A model generated the notes under the pieces. That model ran no database searches and was not told the DNA's origin. It saw only the letters and a list, made by a program, of their open reading frames with translations. Position numbers and translations under genes: made by a program. From Cohnella sp. CFH 77786 (GTDB taxonomy: Bacteria > Bacillota > Bacilli > Paenibacillales > Paenibacillaceae), in the NCBI RefSeq assembly GCF_019400745.1, contig NZ_WJIB01000004.1, positions 62,001 to 126,000 on the forward strand: a stretch of 64,000 nucleotides of DNA. Direction: 5' to 3'. Positions within the stretch are counted from its first letter, which is position 1. Every line of letters starts with the position of its first letter. This document shows positions 27,634 through 36,050 of the stretch, one piece after another.

Positions 27634-27821
27634 GGTCTCATATTCGGCAACTGCTCGCTCTCGGTTTCATGGTGACTTCGAATCCGCTATCAAACACGTT
27701 GGCCATCTTGTTGCTCTGCCGCGCCAAAATCGCATGCCTCGGTTGTCAGCTCAACGCTGCTTGGTCCTCTGCACCAATCCTGCTCGCTTTGTAAGCGCAC
27801 TGGCGATTTCGGCACCAACTT

Positions 27822-28425
27822 AGCGCCGCTATTTCGCCTCGCTCACCCGCGATCCCGCGAATTCGCGTCTGTGCGCCACTATTTCGCCTCGCACATCCGC
27901 GATCCCGCGAATTAGCGTCTGTGCGCCGCTATTTCGCCTCGCACATCCGCGATCCCGCGAATTCGCGTCTGTGTGCCGCTATTTCGCCTCGCTCACCCGC
28001 GATCCCGCGAATTCGCGTCTGTGCGCCGCTATTTCGCCTCGCTCACCCGCGATCCCGCGAATTCGCGTCTGTGCGCCGCTATTTCGCCTCGCTCACCCGC
28101 GATACCGCAAATTAGCGTCTGTGCGCCGCTATTTCGCCTCGCTCACCCGCGAGCCCGCGAATTAGCGTCTGTGCGCCGCTATTTCGCCTCGCTCACCCGC
28201 GATACCGCGAATTAGCGTCTAGTGCGCCGCTATTTCGCCTCGCTCACCCGCGATCCCGCGAATTCGCGTCTGTGCGCCGCTATTTCGCCTCGCTCACCCG
28301 CGATCCCGCGAATTAGCGTCTGTGCGCCGCTATTTCGCCTCGCACTCCCGCGAGCCCGCGAATTCGCGTCTGTGCGCCACTATTTCGCCTCGCTCACCCG
28401 CGAGCCCGCGAATTCGCGTTTTCGC
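27822..28425 (+). repeat. Tandem array A: 12 units of 50 bp
   Basis: Units begin at 27822 and recur every 50 bp (one 51-bp step near 28221) up to two bases before the pgcA stop codon. Landmarks are GCCGCTATTTCGCCTCGC and GCGAATT(A/C)GCG. The unit length is not a multiple of three and TAG appears in some copies, so peptides read across it are artefacts. The remaining stretch 27485-27821 holds the inverted repeat at 27610 and nothing else that I recognise. The unit aligns without gaps to those of the arrays at 38.7, 53.7 and 54.5 kb. Confidence 0.92.
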
Positions 28426-28426
28426 C

Positions 28427-30130
28427 TTACGCCAAAGCGTCTACGCGGGCCATCACATTGGCGACCAGGCGCTCCAGCGACGCAGCGGCCGAGTTCAAAT
28501 CGCCCCCGCGCACCGCGAAGTACAGCTTGATTTTCGGTTCCGTGCCCGAAGGCCGCAGGCAGAACCAGGATCCGTCCGCAAGCATGAACTTCAGCACGTT
28601 CTCCGGCGGCAGGCCGTCCAGTCCCCCGGCGTAGTCGAGCATGCGGTCCACCTTCACGCCGGCCACCTCGGTCGGCGGATTGGACCTCCAATCGGACATG
28701 ATCGCGCCGATTTTCTCGAGGCCGTCCTTGCCCTTCAACGTGCGCGATTCCAGCTTCTCGAGATACGTGCCGTACTCGCTGTAAAGCTCGAGCAGCACGT
28801 CATAGAGCGTTTTGCCTTGGGACTTGTAATAGGCGGCCGCCTCGCAGATCAACAGCGAAGCGACGACCGCGTCCTTATCCCGCGCGTAAGTGCCGGTGAG
28901 GTAGCCGTAGCTCTCCTCGTACCCGAAGAGGAAAACATGCTCGTTAGAGCTCTCGAACTTCGTCATCTGCTCGCCGATATACTTGAAGCCCGTAAGCGTA
29001 TTGATGACCTTGCAGCCGAAGGAGGCGGCAATGTCGGCTCCCATCTCGCTCGTGACGATCGTCTTGATGACGGTTCCGTTCGCGGGTAGTTTGCCCTGTT
29101 CTTTGAGTTTCGATAGCAGATAATGGACCATGATTGCGCCGGCCTGGTTGCCGGTCAATACGACGTACCGGCCTTCGTCGTTCTTCACGACGGAACCCAT
29201 GCGATCGCAGTCCGGATCCGTTCCGATGATGATGTCGGCTCCGACTTGATCGGCCAGCTTGATCGCCAGTTCAAACGCTTCATGCTCTTCCGGATTCGGG
29301 GATTTCACCGTCGGAAATCCGCCGTCCGGCTGTTCCTGTTCCGGCACGACATGGACGTTGGCGAAACCGGCTCGCGCCAGTACCCGGCGGACCGGCAAAT
29401 TGCCGGCCCCGTGCAGCGGGGTGTAGACGACCGTCAGCGCGTCCCCGGCCCCCTGGCGCAACAGCTCCGGCTGCACGGCCTGCGCCTTCACCGCGTCCAC
29501 GAAGTCCTGATCCGCCTCGTCGCCGAGCCATTCGATCAGGCCTTGGGCTTCCGCTTCGGCCTGGCCGATCCGCTTGACGGCGTCGAAAGACTCGATTCGG
29601 CGGATGCTTTCGATCACCTGCTCCGCCTGGTCGGGCACCAGCTGGCAGCCGTCCGAGGCGTACACTTTGTAGCCGTTATATTCCGGCGGATTGTGGCTTG
29701 CCGTGATGACGATGCCGCCGGCCGCGCCCAGCTTGCGCACGGCGAAGGACAATTGGGGCGTCGGGCGCAGCGTACGGAACAGATACGTCTTGATACCGTT
29801 TGCCGCCAGCACGCACGCCGCTTCCAGAGAGAATACGTCCGAATTGCGCCTGGAATCGTGGGCGATCACCACGGAAGGCGCAGCGCCCCCCTTAAGCAAA
29901 TATTCCGCGAAGCCTTGCGTCGCTTTCCCGATCACGTAACGGTTCATTCGGTTCGTTCCCGCGCCCATGACCCCGCGAAGTCCCCCGGTTCCGAATTCCA
30001 GATCCCGGAAGAAACGGTCCTCGATTTCCGCCGTCTTGCCGGCGATGGACCTTAGCTCCTCCTTGGTGGCCTCGTCGATGCCCGGATCCTGCAGCCATGC
30101 CTCGTACAATTCCTGCGGCGTTTTCTTCAT
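28427..30130 (-). CDS. pgcA: Alpha-phosphoglucomutase/phosphomannomutase
   Basis: Interconverts glucose-6-phosphate and glucose-1-phosphate, feeding UDP-glucose for wall polymers and polysaccharide. At 567 residues it matches the long Bacillus PgcA form. The phosphoserine loop is TASHNPPEYNG with Ser145, the metal loop is GTDPDCDRMG, the sugar-binding loop is FGYEESYGYLTG, and the phosphate-binding loop near the C-terminus is RPSGTEPKIKLY. ATG 30130 is preceded by AAAAGGAGAG. It lies 76 bp behind fabZ on the same strand, with no obvious terminator between them. Its stop codon abuts tandem array A. Confidence 0.94.
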   Translation of the reverse strand: MKKTPQELYEAWLQDPGIDEATKEELRSIAGKTAEIEDRFFRDLEFGTGGLRGVMGAGTNRMNRYVIGKATQGFAEYLLKGGAAPSVVIAHDSRRNSDVFSLEAACVLAANGIKTYLFRTLRPTPQLSFAVRKLGAAGGIVITASHNPPEYNGYKVYASDGCQLVPDQAEQVIESIRRIESFDAVKRIGQAEAEAQGLIEWLGDEADQDFVDAVKAQAVQPELLRQGAGDALTVVYTPLHGAGNLPVRRVLARAGFANVHVVPEQEQPDGGFPTVKSPNPEEHEAFELAIKLADQVGADIIIGTDPDCDRMGSVVKNDEGRYVVLTGNQAGAIMVHYLLSKLKEQGKLPANGTVIKTIVTSEMGADIAASFGCKVINTLTGFKYIGEQMTKFESSNEHVFLFGYEESYGYLTGTYARDKDAVVASLLICEAAAYYKSQGKTLYDVLLELYSEYGTYLEKLESRTLKGKDGLEKIGAIMSDWRSNPPTEVAGVKVDRMLDYAGGLDGLPPENVLKFMLADGSWFCLRPSGTEPKIKLYFAVRGGDLNSAAASLERLVANVMARVDALA

Positions 30131-30206
30131 CCCTCAACTCTCCTTTTACCGGCTTATCGTCTATCTCTATAAGAAGGTCCACGCTTGCGCAGTGTCCTGA
30201 TGTCCA

Positions 30207-30647
30207 TTACCCTTTCGGGGCAGGGTCCGACAACGCGAACATCAATTCGCCTTCGGCCACGACGGCGCCATCTACCTTGGCGGTCGCTTTGCCTTTGCCG
30301 ATCGGTCCTTTGAGCCGGGTGACTTCCAGCTCCAGGATGAGGGTGTCGCCCGGCTTCACTTGACCGCGGAACCGGAACTCGTCAATGCCGGCGAAGAAGC
30401 CGAGCTTGCCGCGGTTTTCTTCCACCATGAGCATGGCGACGGTTCCGACCTGCGCCAGCGCCTCGACGATCAGCACCCCGGGCATGACGGCGTATCCCGG
30501 AAAATGCCCCGTGAAAAAAGGCTCGTTCATCGTCACGTTCTTCAGCCCGACGGCGCGTTTGCCCGGTTCGACTTCGAGGATGCGGTCCACGAGCAGAAAC
30601 GGCGGACGGTGGGGAATGATCTCTTGGATTTGGTTAATATCGAGCAT
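30207..30647 (-). CDS. fabZ: (3R)-hydroxyacyl-ACP dehydratase FabZ
   Basis: Dehydrates beta-hydroxyacyl-ACP in type II fatty acid synthesis. The 146-residue hot-dog-fold protein is of normal length. [13 protein letters not shown] marks the N-terminal helix, and the active-site pair is His48 in [13 protein letters not shown] and Glu62 in [13 protein letters not shown] 30647 follows GGAGGAG. Its place downstream of the flhO/flhP/mbl block matches the Bacillus subtilis order (fabZ = ywpB). Confidence 0.95.
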   Translation of the reverse strand: MLDINQIQEIIPHRPPFLLVDRILEVEPGKRAVGLKNVTMNEPFFTGHFPGYAVMPGVLIVEALAQVGTVAMLMVEENRGKLGFFAGIDEFRFRGQVKPGDTLILELEVTRLKGPIGKGKATAKVDGAVVAEGELMFALSDPAPKG

Positions 30648-30757
30648 TTGCGATCTCCTCCATGGCAGGAAATGGTTGCCGCCGCATAGACGGCCGTTTA
30701 TTGGCCCATACTAGGGTTGTCCCCTTCGGCGAACTGCAGTCGCGAAGGTTGATATAA

Positions 30758-30804
30758 GAGAGCTTGCATCCGCGCCCGCAGGACGGGCGCGGCCGCGGGC
30801 TCTT
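30758..30804 (-). terminator. GC-rich hairpin downstream of the pgsA-like gene
   Basis: CCGCGCCCG / CGGGCGCGG (9 bp, 5-nt loop) is flanked by an outer GAGC / GCTC pair. The minus-strand T tract is weak (TCTCTTATAT), so it may stall rather than stop polymerase. Confidence 0.5.
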
Positions 30805-30813
30805 TTGTCTCCG

Positions 30814-31323
30814 TCAGGAAGCGCGGTTCAAATGGCGGAATTGCAAGACATAAATGCCGGAAGTCAGGAACGAGAGCACGATGCCGATCCAGAACAGCAG
30901 CAAGCCCCCCGGCTGGTCGAGCAACAGCAGCACGATCGCTCCATAGTAAACGACCGTCGTCGCTTTGCCGAGCCTGTTGGCGGGAACCGTTTTGAATCCC
31001 CGGAAATGAAAAAACGCCGAAAAGGCAATCATCCCGATTTCCCGGAACGCCATGACCGCCACCGCTTCCCAGGGGATTCTGCCTCCGACGAGCAGCGAGG
31101 CAACGATGGCAAGCATCATCAGCTTATCCGCCAGCGGATCAAGCATGATGCCGGTGACCGTAATTTGCCCGCTTCGGCGCGCTATGTATCCGTCCAGAAA
31201 ATCCGATAAGCCCGCCAGCAGCACAGTGACGAGAGCCGCCAAAGGATAGCCGTTCAAATACAGCACCAGGAAAAGAGGAATGAGCGCGAACCGGGACATC
31301 GTGATCAAATTCGGTACGTTCAT
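30814..31323 (-). CDS. pgsA: CDP-alcohol phosphatidyltransferase (PgsA-like)
   Basis: A 169-residue integral membrane enzyme of phospholipid synthesis, most like phosphatidylglycerophosphate synthase (CDP-diacylglycerol plus glycerol-3-phosphate). The full CDP-alcohol signature DG(x2)AR(x8)G(x3)D(x3)D is present: residues 44-66, reading DGYIARRSGQITVTGIMLDP and then LADK. About five hydrophobic helices follow. Bacilli often carry more than one family member, so the exact acceptor is not certain, and the symbol is used in the family sense. It is on the same strand as the EpuA-like gene and the flagellar pair. Confidence 0.8.
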   Translation of the reverse strand: MNVPNLITMSRFALIPLFLVLYLNGYPLAALVTVLLAGLSDFLDGYIARRSGQITVTGIMLDPLADKLMMLAIVASLLVGGRIPWEAVAVMAFREIGMIAFSAFFHFRGFKTVPANRLGKATTVVYYGAIVLLLLDQPGGLLLFWIGIVLSFLTSGIYVLQFRHLNRAS

Positions 31324-31458
31324 CCCCTACGCTCCTCTCGCTCTTCCATCCGCTTGGCCATAAGTTCCCCTCGCTCATTATACCGTTCGCCCGGTCAAAT
31401 GAAAACTCCCCGGCACGGCCGGGGAGCCAGCGGCATCTCGTCTGTCAGGGGAAGGCAG

Positions 31459-31689
31459 TCAGCCGTCCGCAAACACGAGATCGTACATATGCTTCCAAGT
31501 GTCTATCTCGAACACTTCCGATACCGGTCTTCCGCCGAGCACGGCGTAACCGGCCGCCAACCCTACGATCAGCGCCAAAACGCAAAGACCGGGAATAATC
31601 AATACCTTGAAGGTGATCCACAGGATTCGTCCGATCGTCCGGCCGGCTGAGCGTCCTCCGGACACCGTCGGACGGGGAGATGCAGTCAT
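31459..31689 (-). CDS. EpuA-like small membrane protein (annotated as RNA polymerase subunit beta family)
   Basis: A 76-residue protein with a basic N-terminus (GGRSAGRTIGRI), one transmembrane helix (ILWITFKVLIIPGLCVLALI) and a conserved tail GRPVSEVFEIDTWKHMYDLV. This is the layout of the EpuA family, which databases label as RNA polymerase subunit beta because of its gene neighbourhood. No polymerase role is evident from sequence. GAAGGAGA precedes the ATG. It follows flhP, with 129 bp between the genes. Confidence 0.7.
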   Translation of the reverse strand: MTASPRPTVSGGRSAGRTIGRILWITFKVLIIPGLCVLALIVGLAAGYAVLGGRPVSEVFEIDTWKHMYDLVFADG

Positions 31690-31818
31690 GCAGCTTTCGT
31701 CTCCTTCGATAACGCCCGGGGGCGGTTGGTTTCCACGTTCGCTCGCTGCACCACAATGCGAAGCATTGCTGCCTGCAGGCGGAACGGACGGGACGACTTT
31801 GTCGCCCTTTCTATCCTA

Positions 31819-32634
31819 TCATCCCCGGAGATTATTCGCCATTCCCAGCATCTGATCCGCGGAGGTTAACGCCCTCGCGTTAAGCTGGTAAGCGCGCTGG
31901 ACGGACATCAGGTCGGCCATCTCGTCCGTCAAGCTGACGTTCGATTGCTCCGTGAACCCTTGCCGGACGGCTACGCCGACTGGCCTGGCGGGGAGCTGCT
32001 GCAACACGGAAGCCGGATTCGTGCCTTGCTCGATGCCGTACAGGTTGTCCCCGATCGAACGCAGAAGCTCCGGCTTCAGCACCTGGACGAGCTGCAGCTG
32101 GCCCAGTTCGATCGGCGTCGTCCCGCTGTTGCCCACGGCAGTCAGCGTCCCCTCCGGCGATATCGTCAAGGTCCGGCCGGCGGGAACGATGATGTTCTGG
32201 CCCCTGCTGTCCCGGACCGCCATTCCGGCGTCGGTGACGAGCTGTCTGTCGCCGCTCGGCAGCGCGACCAGTTGGAAGGCTCCATGGCGGGTATAAGCCG
32301 GCGTGCCGTCGGGCATGGTGATTTCGAACAGCGCGTTCCCTTCGATCGCCACGTCGTTCGGGTTGCCCGTCGCCTGCAGGGCCCCTTGGGTCATGTCCAG
32401 CATCATGGACGACAGGCGTACGCCCCAGCCGAGCGTGAATCCCGGAGGCGTCGCGCGACCGGGCTGCCGGAACGCCTCCTCGTGCGGCTGCAGGCTGGTC
32501 AGCAGATCTTCGAAAACCGAGGTTTTGCGTTTATAACCGACGGTATTGATATTGGCGATATTATCCGCAAGCATGTCGAGCTTCCGTTGCAAGGAGCCGA
32601 TCGAGGCGGATGCGGAGATCATGGAGTTGTTCAA
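31819..32634 (-). CDS. flhP: Flagellar hook-basal body (rod) protein FlhP
   Basis: A FlgF/FlgG-type rod protein of 271 residues. The N-terminal signature runs LDMLADNIANINTVGYKRKT (heptad start, NNIAN-like motif), the middle beta domain contains GNALFEITMPDGTPAYTRHG, and the C-terminal coiled segment is VQRAYQLNARALTSADQMLG. It is the second of two paralogous genes just downstream of mbl, the position of flhP in B. subtilis, where it forms the distal rod with FlhO. The 29-bp gap to flhO implies co-transcription. Confidence 0.88.
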   Translation of the reverse strand: MNNSMISASASIGSLQRKLDMLADNIANINTVGYKRKTSVFEDLLTSLQPHEEAFRQPGRATPPGFTLGWGVRLSSMMLDMTQGALQATGNPNDVAIEGNALFEITMPDGTPAYTRHGAFQLVALPSGDRQLVTDAGMAVRDSRGQNIIVPAGRTLTISPEGTLTAVGNSGTTPIELGQLQLVQVLKPELLRSIGDNLYGIEQGTNPASVLQQLPARPVGVAVRQGFTEQSNVSLTDEMADLMSVQRAYQLNARALTSADQMLGMANNLRG

Positions 32635-32663
32635 GCGGCGATTCCTCCCGTATCAGGCATGGA

Positions 32664-33530
32664 TTACACCCTGCCGACTTCGTTCACGGCTTTCTGAAGG
32701 CTGCTGTCGTAAAATTGAATGACCTTCTGGTTCGCTTCGTACGCGCGGAGCGCGGACATGATGTCCACCATCGATTGGGCGGAATCCACGTTCGACCGCT
32801 CCAGGAATCCCTGGCGCACTTGCACCGGGTCGCCCGCCGCGAGCTGGCGGATGCCGGCCGGATCGCCCTCGTAACGGAATCGCCCGTTGCCTTGCCGGGT
32901 CAGATCGTTCGGGTTGTTCACCACCGTGAGCATAAGCCGCGGACTCCCGGGCAGCGGCGCGTTCAGCGCACGGCTGTACAGGATGCCGTCCGAAGTCACC
33001 GCGATGTCCTCCCACGACCCGTTGATGACGATCGGCTGGCCGTTGGCACCCAGAACCGGCACTCCGTCCGCGGTCAGCAGCGTTCCGTCCTGCGCCGTCT
33101 TGAAGCTGCCGTCTCGGGTATATTGCCGCTCGCCGTCCGGCGATTGCACCGTGAAGAAAGCCTGCGGCTGGTAAGTGACGTTGCCGTTCGGATCCACATA
33201 CTTGCCGGAATCGTCGAAAACGGCGCCGTTCACCCGAATGTCCGAAACCAATGCCAGATCCTGCGGCCGGTACGTCTCGAACAGATCGCCCTGTACGAAG
33301 GACAGCCGGTTCTCTTCCGCGAATACGCCGGTCGTCAGCTTGCCGATCGGCCCCTTCTTGACGTTCTCCCCGCCCATGGCCGAGATCAGCATCTCCGGAA
33401 ACGCCCGCGTCATCGCGTTCATCGCCTTGTAGCCCGGCGTGTTCAGGTTCGCGATATTGTTCGTGACCGTATCGTGGCGCCGCTGCTGGGCCATCATCCC
33501 CGAAGCGGCCGTATATAATCCCCTTAGCAT
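32664..33530 (-). CDS. flhO: Flagellar hook-basal body (rod) protein FlhO
   Basis: A 288-residue rod protein. The start MLRGLYTAASGMMAQQRRHD with NNIANLNTPGYKAMN is the classic rod/hook N-terminal motif, and the C-terminus ALRAYEANQKVIQFYDSSLQ is the matching motif that packs against it. It is paralogous to the next gene (flhP). Its place directly behind mbl is as in B. subtilis, about 100 bp downstream. The presence of this pair implies a flagellated cell, although no other flagellar gene is in the window. Confidence 0.9.
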   Translation of the reverse strand: MLRGLYTAASGMMAQQRRHDTVTNNIANLNTPGYKAMNAMTRAFPEMLISAMGGENVKKGPIGKLTTGVFAEENRLSFVQGDLFETYRPQDLALVSDIRVNGAVFDDSGKYVDPNGNVTYQPQAFFTVQSPDGERQYTRDGSFKTAQDGTLLTADGVPVLGANGQPIVINGSWEDIAVTSDGILYSRALNAPLPGSPRLMLTVVNNPNDLTRQGNGRFRYEGDPAGIRQLAAGDPVQVRQGFLERSNVDSAQSMVDIMSALRAYEANQKVIQFYDSSLQKAVNEVGRV

Positions 33531-33631
33531 GTTAGCGAACCTCCCTGCATTTGCATGACGACCGATCCGCCGCGCCGGCGGCGCGCTTCCATCGATCGCG
33601 CGTACCGAGACGACTGCTTCGTCGCCCCGGT

Positions 33632-34630
33632 TTAACCCAACTTTCGGGTCATTTTATCCAAATGATCCAGCATAATGCCGGTACCTTTCACGACGCAATG
33701 CATCGGGTCTTCCGCGATGAGCACCGGGACCTTCAGTTCGTCCGCCAGCAAGGCGTCGAGTCCGTCCAGCAGCGCGCCGCCGCCGGTCAGGATGACGCCG
33801 CGGTCGATGATGTCCGCGGACAGCTCCGGCGGCGTGCGCTCGAGAACCGACTTGGCCGACGAAACGATGGCCGACACCGGCTCCCACAGCGCGTCGCGGA
33901 CTTCGTCCGAATGGACGGTAATCGTCTGCGGCAGCCCGGATACCATGTCGCGGCCGCGAATGTCCATTTCCTCGCTGCGGCCGTATGGATACACCGTTCC
34001 GATCTTGATTTTGATATCCTCGCCGGTCCGTTCCCCGATCAGCAGTTTGTACTTGTTCTTTATGTATTTCATGATCGCCGCGTCGAACTTGTCCCCCGCG
34101 ACTTTAAGAGAAGAGGCGGTTACGACGTCGCCCATGGATAGGACGGCTACATCCGTCGTGCCTCCGCCAATATCGACCACCATATTGCCGCTGGGCTGGA
34201 AGATGTCCATGCCCGCTCCGATCGCCGCCGCCTTCGGTTCCTCTTCCATGAACACTTCCTTGGCTCCGCTTCTCTCGGCGGCCTCGCGGATAGCCTTCTG
34301 CTCGACCGAGGTAATGTTGCTCGGCGCGCAGATGAGAATCCGGGGACGGCTGTACCAGCTGCGACCTCCCACCCGCTGGATGAAAGCTTTCAGCATCATG
34401 TCCGTGACTTCGAAGTCTGCGATCACCCCGTCCCTCAGCGGACGGATCGCCACGATGTTGCCCGGCGTCCGGCCGACCATCCTCCTGGCGTCTTCGCCGA
34501 CGGCGAGAACCTTTCTCGTGTCGCTCTCGATGGCGACGACCGACGGTTCGTCCAGGACCACTCCCCTGCCTTTCACATGAATGGACACGTTCGCCGTGCC
34601 GAGGTCGATTCCGATGTCTTTGCTGAACAT
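33632..34630 (-). CDS. mbl: Rod-shape-determining actin homologue Mbl
   Basis: Cytoskeletal ATPase that guides lateral wall synthesis. Start ATG 34630 gives MFSKDIGIDLGTANVSIHVK and 332 residues, the normal Mbl length; the frame is open 15 codons further up, but without homology. Actin-fold motifs: phosphate-1 DIGIDLGTANV, connect-1, phosphate-2 MVVDIGGGTTDVAVLSMG and adenosine motif VILTGGGALLDGLD. The gene is called mbl rather than mreB because it lies between spoIIID and flhO, the conserved mbl position in Bacillaceae and relatives. Confidence 0.93.
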   Translation of the reverse strand: MFSKDIGIDLGTANVSIHVKGRGVVLDEPSVVAIESDTRKVLAVGEDARRMVGRTPGNIVAIRPLRDGVIADFEVTDMMLKAFIQRVGGRSWYSRPRILICAPSNITSVEQKAIREAAERSGAKEVFMEEEPKAAAIGAGMDIFQPSGNMVVDIGGGTTDVAVLSMGDVVTASSLKVAGDKFDAAIMKYIKNKYKLLIGERTGEDIKIKIGTVYPYGRSEEMDIRGRDMVSGLPQTITVHSDEVRDALWEPVSAIVSSAKSVLERTPPELSADIIDRGVILTGGGALLDGLDALLADELKVPVLIAEDPMHCVVKGTGIMLDHLDKMTRKLG

Positions 34631-34760
34631 GAGCCTTGGCTCCCTTGTGCGATTGGAATGGATAAATTTCGACAAATTTCAGGTTTAAACATTCATAATA
34701 TTATATTATTCAACAGCGTTTTTCGATTTCCTTCTTTTTCTTCCCGGACTTTTGGCGGAA

Positions 34761-35048
34761 TTATACTTTCCCGGCCGTCATCACTTCCCGTTTCTTCACC
34801 GTCGTTTTCTTGTATTTGATCTTGGTCGCTTCTCCTCCCCTCAGGTGCCGGATCGATTTGTGGTACTCCAAAATGTGCTTGACTTGGTCCGCCAAATCCG
34901 GATTGATCTCCGGCAAGCGTTCGGTCAGGTCTTTATGCACCGTGCTCTTGGAGACGCCGAATTCCTTGGCAATCGTACGCACCGTATTCCGCGTTTCCAC
35001 AATGCATCGGCCGATCTTGATGGTGCGTTCCTTGATGTAGTCGTGCAC
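34761..35048 (-). CDS. spoIIID: Sporulation transcription factor SpoIIID
   Basis: A 95-residue DNA-binding regulator of the mother cell that modulates sigma-E and sigma-K genes. The helix-turn-helix is TVRTIAKEFGVSKSTVHKDL (residues about 22-41), followed by the conserved LPEINPDLADQVKHILEYHK and a basic C-terminal tail KIKYKKTTVKKRE that contacts DNA. The start is GTG 35048 with GGGAGG upstream. A sigma-E-like promoter lies at 35081-35108. The spoIIID-mbl-flhO-flhP order is as in B. subtilis. Confidence 0.95.
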   Translation of the reverse strand: MHDYIKERTIKIGRCIVETRNTVRTIAKEFGVSKSTVHKDLTERLPEINPDLADQVKHILEYHKSIRHLRGGEATKIKYKKTTVKKREVMTAGKV

Positions 35049-35080
35049 GCTCCCGCCTCCCTGCTGAAATTGATTGGTAC

Positions 35081-35108
35081 ATTATATGAGGGGCGCGGTC
35101 ACTTATTC
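35081..35108 (-). promoter_or_regulatory. Putative sigma-E promoter of spoIIID
   Basis: On the minus strand CATATAAT (35081-35088) matches the sigma-E -10 consensus CATACAMT at 7 of 8 positions. GAATAA (35103-35108) with a 14-bp spacer is an acceptable sigma-E -35. SpoIIID is sigma-E controlled in B. subtilis. The -10 also contains TATAAT, so sigma-A use cannot be excluded. Confidence 0.5.
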
Positions 35109-35166
35109 TTTGTTCCGGGGAGCATGTGCGTCTTTGGTCGCAGGATTTAATCCCCAAAATTACGGA

Positions 35167-35205
35167 AAGCCGGGCCGTTCCGCTTCGTGCGGATCGGCCC
35201 GGCTT
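35167..35205. terminator. Strong hairpin between spoIIQ and spoIIID
   Basis: An 11-bp perfect stem AAGCCGGGCCG / CGGCCCGGCTT encloses a smaller pairing. It lies just past the spoIIQ stop codon. The better T-run (CTTTTT) is on the plus-strand side. Confidence 0.7.
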
Positions 35206-35223
35206 CTTTTTCCGGAAACCGCT

Positions 35224-35958
35224 TTATTCGGTTTTGATCATGCTGGCCGGGTTCACGGACGTACCGTTGCTCAGTACTTCGAAGTGGACGTGAATGCCTT
35301 CGGCCGTTTCCAGCGGGCTTTGTCCTGCGCTGCCGATCACATCGCCTTGCTCGACTTGTTGGCCGACTTGGACCTTGATGTCCTTCAAGCTTTGGTAGAC
35401 GGTCTCCAGTCCGTTGCCGTGCTTGATGCGCACCTCATAGCCGTTAACCGGCGTCTGTTCGGCCACTGTTACTTCGCCGCTAAGCGCTGCCAGTACGTTG
35501 AAATCCTTGGCGTCAATGCGGGCGAGATCCACGGCCGTGTGCGGCGTGAACTGGTTGTCGCGCTCGATCAAAGCGGCTTGGCGCTCTTCTTCCGGCGCGG
35601 ACGCGTCGTAGAAGGCCATAACCGTCTTGAACGATTCGAACTTGTCCACCGGCCACCGGAGCGTTTCTCCGTTCGCCGCTGCCTGCGCTGCGTCCGGGCT
35701 CGCGGTTTCTTCCGCGCCCGCTCCGGTTTCCACGCTGGCTTGACCGGGAACGGATTGATCCGCGTCTTTCCCCTGGCCACCCGCGTTCAGCCAGAGGATC
35801 GTTACGATGATTGCTGCCGCGGCCATGTAAGCTGCAGGGAAGACCCACCGTTTGGACAGCAGCTTTTTCCAGCCGGAAGGTTTGGCCGGCACCGATCCTG
35901 CGACCGACTTGGGAGATTCGTCGATCTTGCGAGTCGTTTTGTTGCCTTCGTTATTCAT
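35224..35958 (-). CDS. spoIIQ: SpoIIQ-like membrane-anchored LytM/M23 protein
   Basis: Forespore half of the engulfment channel that pairs with SpoIIIAH. The 244-residue protein has one transmembrane helix (about 39-58), an acidic linker (60-100) and a LytM domain (about 135-240). Both zinc motifs are intact: H140-xxx-D144 (PHTAVDLA) and H223-x-H225 (GIHVHFEV). B. subtilis SpoIIQ has lost one zinc ligand, so this protein could be an active endopeptidase like the clostridial form. Assignment rests on the domain layout and on its place between spoIID and spoIIID. A generic M23 peptidase would look similar, but the context is strong. Confidence 0.85.
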   Translation of the reverse strand: MNNEGNKTTRKIDESPKSVAGSVPAKPSGWKKLLSKRWVFPAAYMAAAAIIVTILWLNAGGQGKDADQSVPGQASVETGAGAEETASPDAAQAAANGETLRWPVDKFESFKTVMAFYDASAPEEERQAALIERDNQFTPHTAVDLARIDAKDFNVLAALSGEVTVAEQTPVNGYEVRIKHGNGLETVYQSLKDIKVQVGQQVEQGDVIGSAGQSPLETAEGIHVHFEVLSNGTSVNPASMIKTE

Positions 35959-36050
35959 TTTTCCATCACCTCAGTAAGCCATTGTTACCAGGTGACGGGG
36001 TTTTATACCTGAACGGTTTGCAAGTTTGCAATTTTTATAGTCTAACTTGC

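Noticed and set aside
27921..28530. Plus-strand proteins with repeated peptides such as RRYFASLTRDPANS
   Set aside because: The period of 50 bp is not a multiple of three, so the frame rotates through the unit, and copies differ by stop codons. The peptides are by-products of a non-coding array. The same applies to open frames at 53798-54850.
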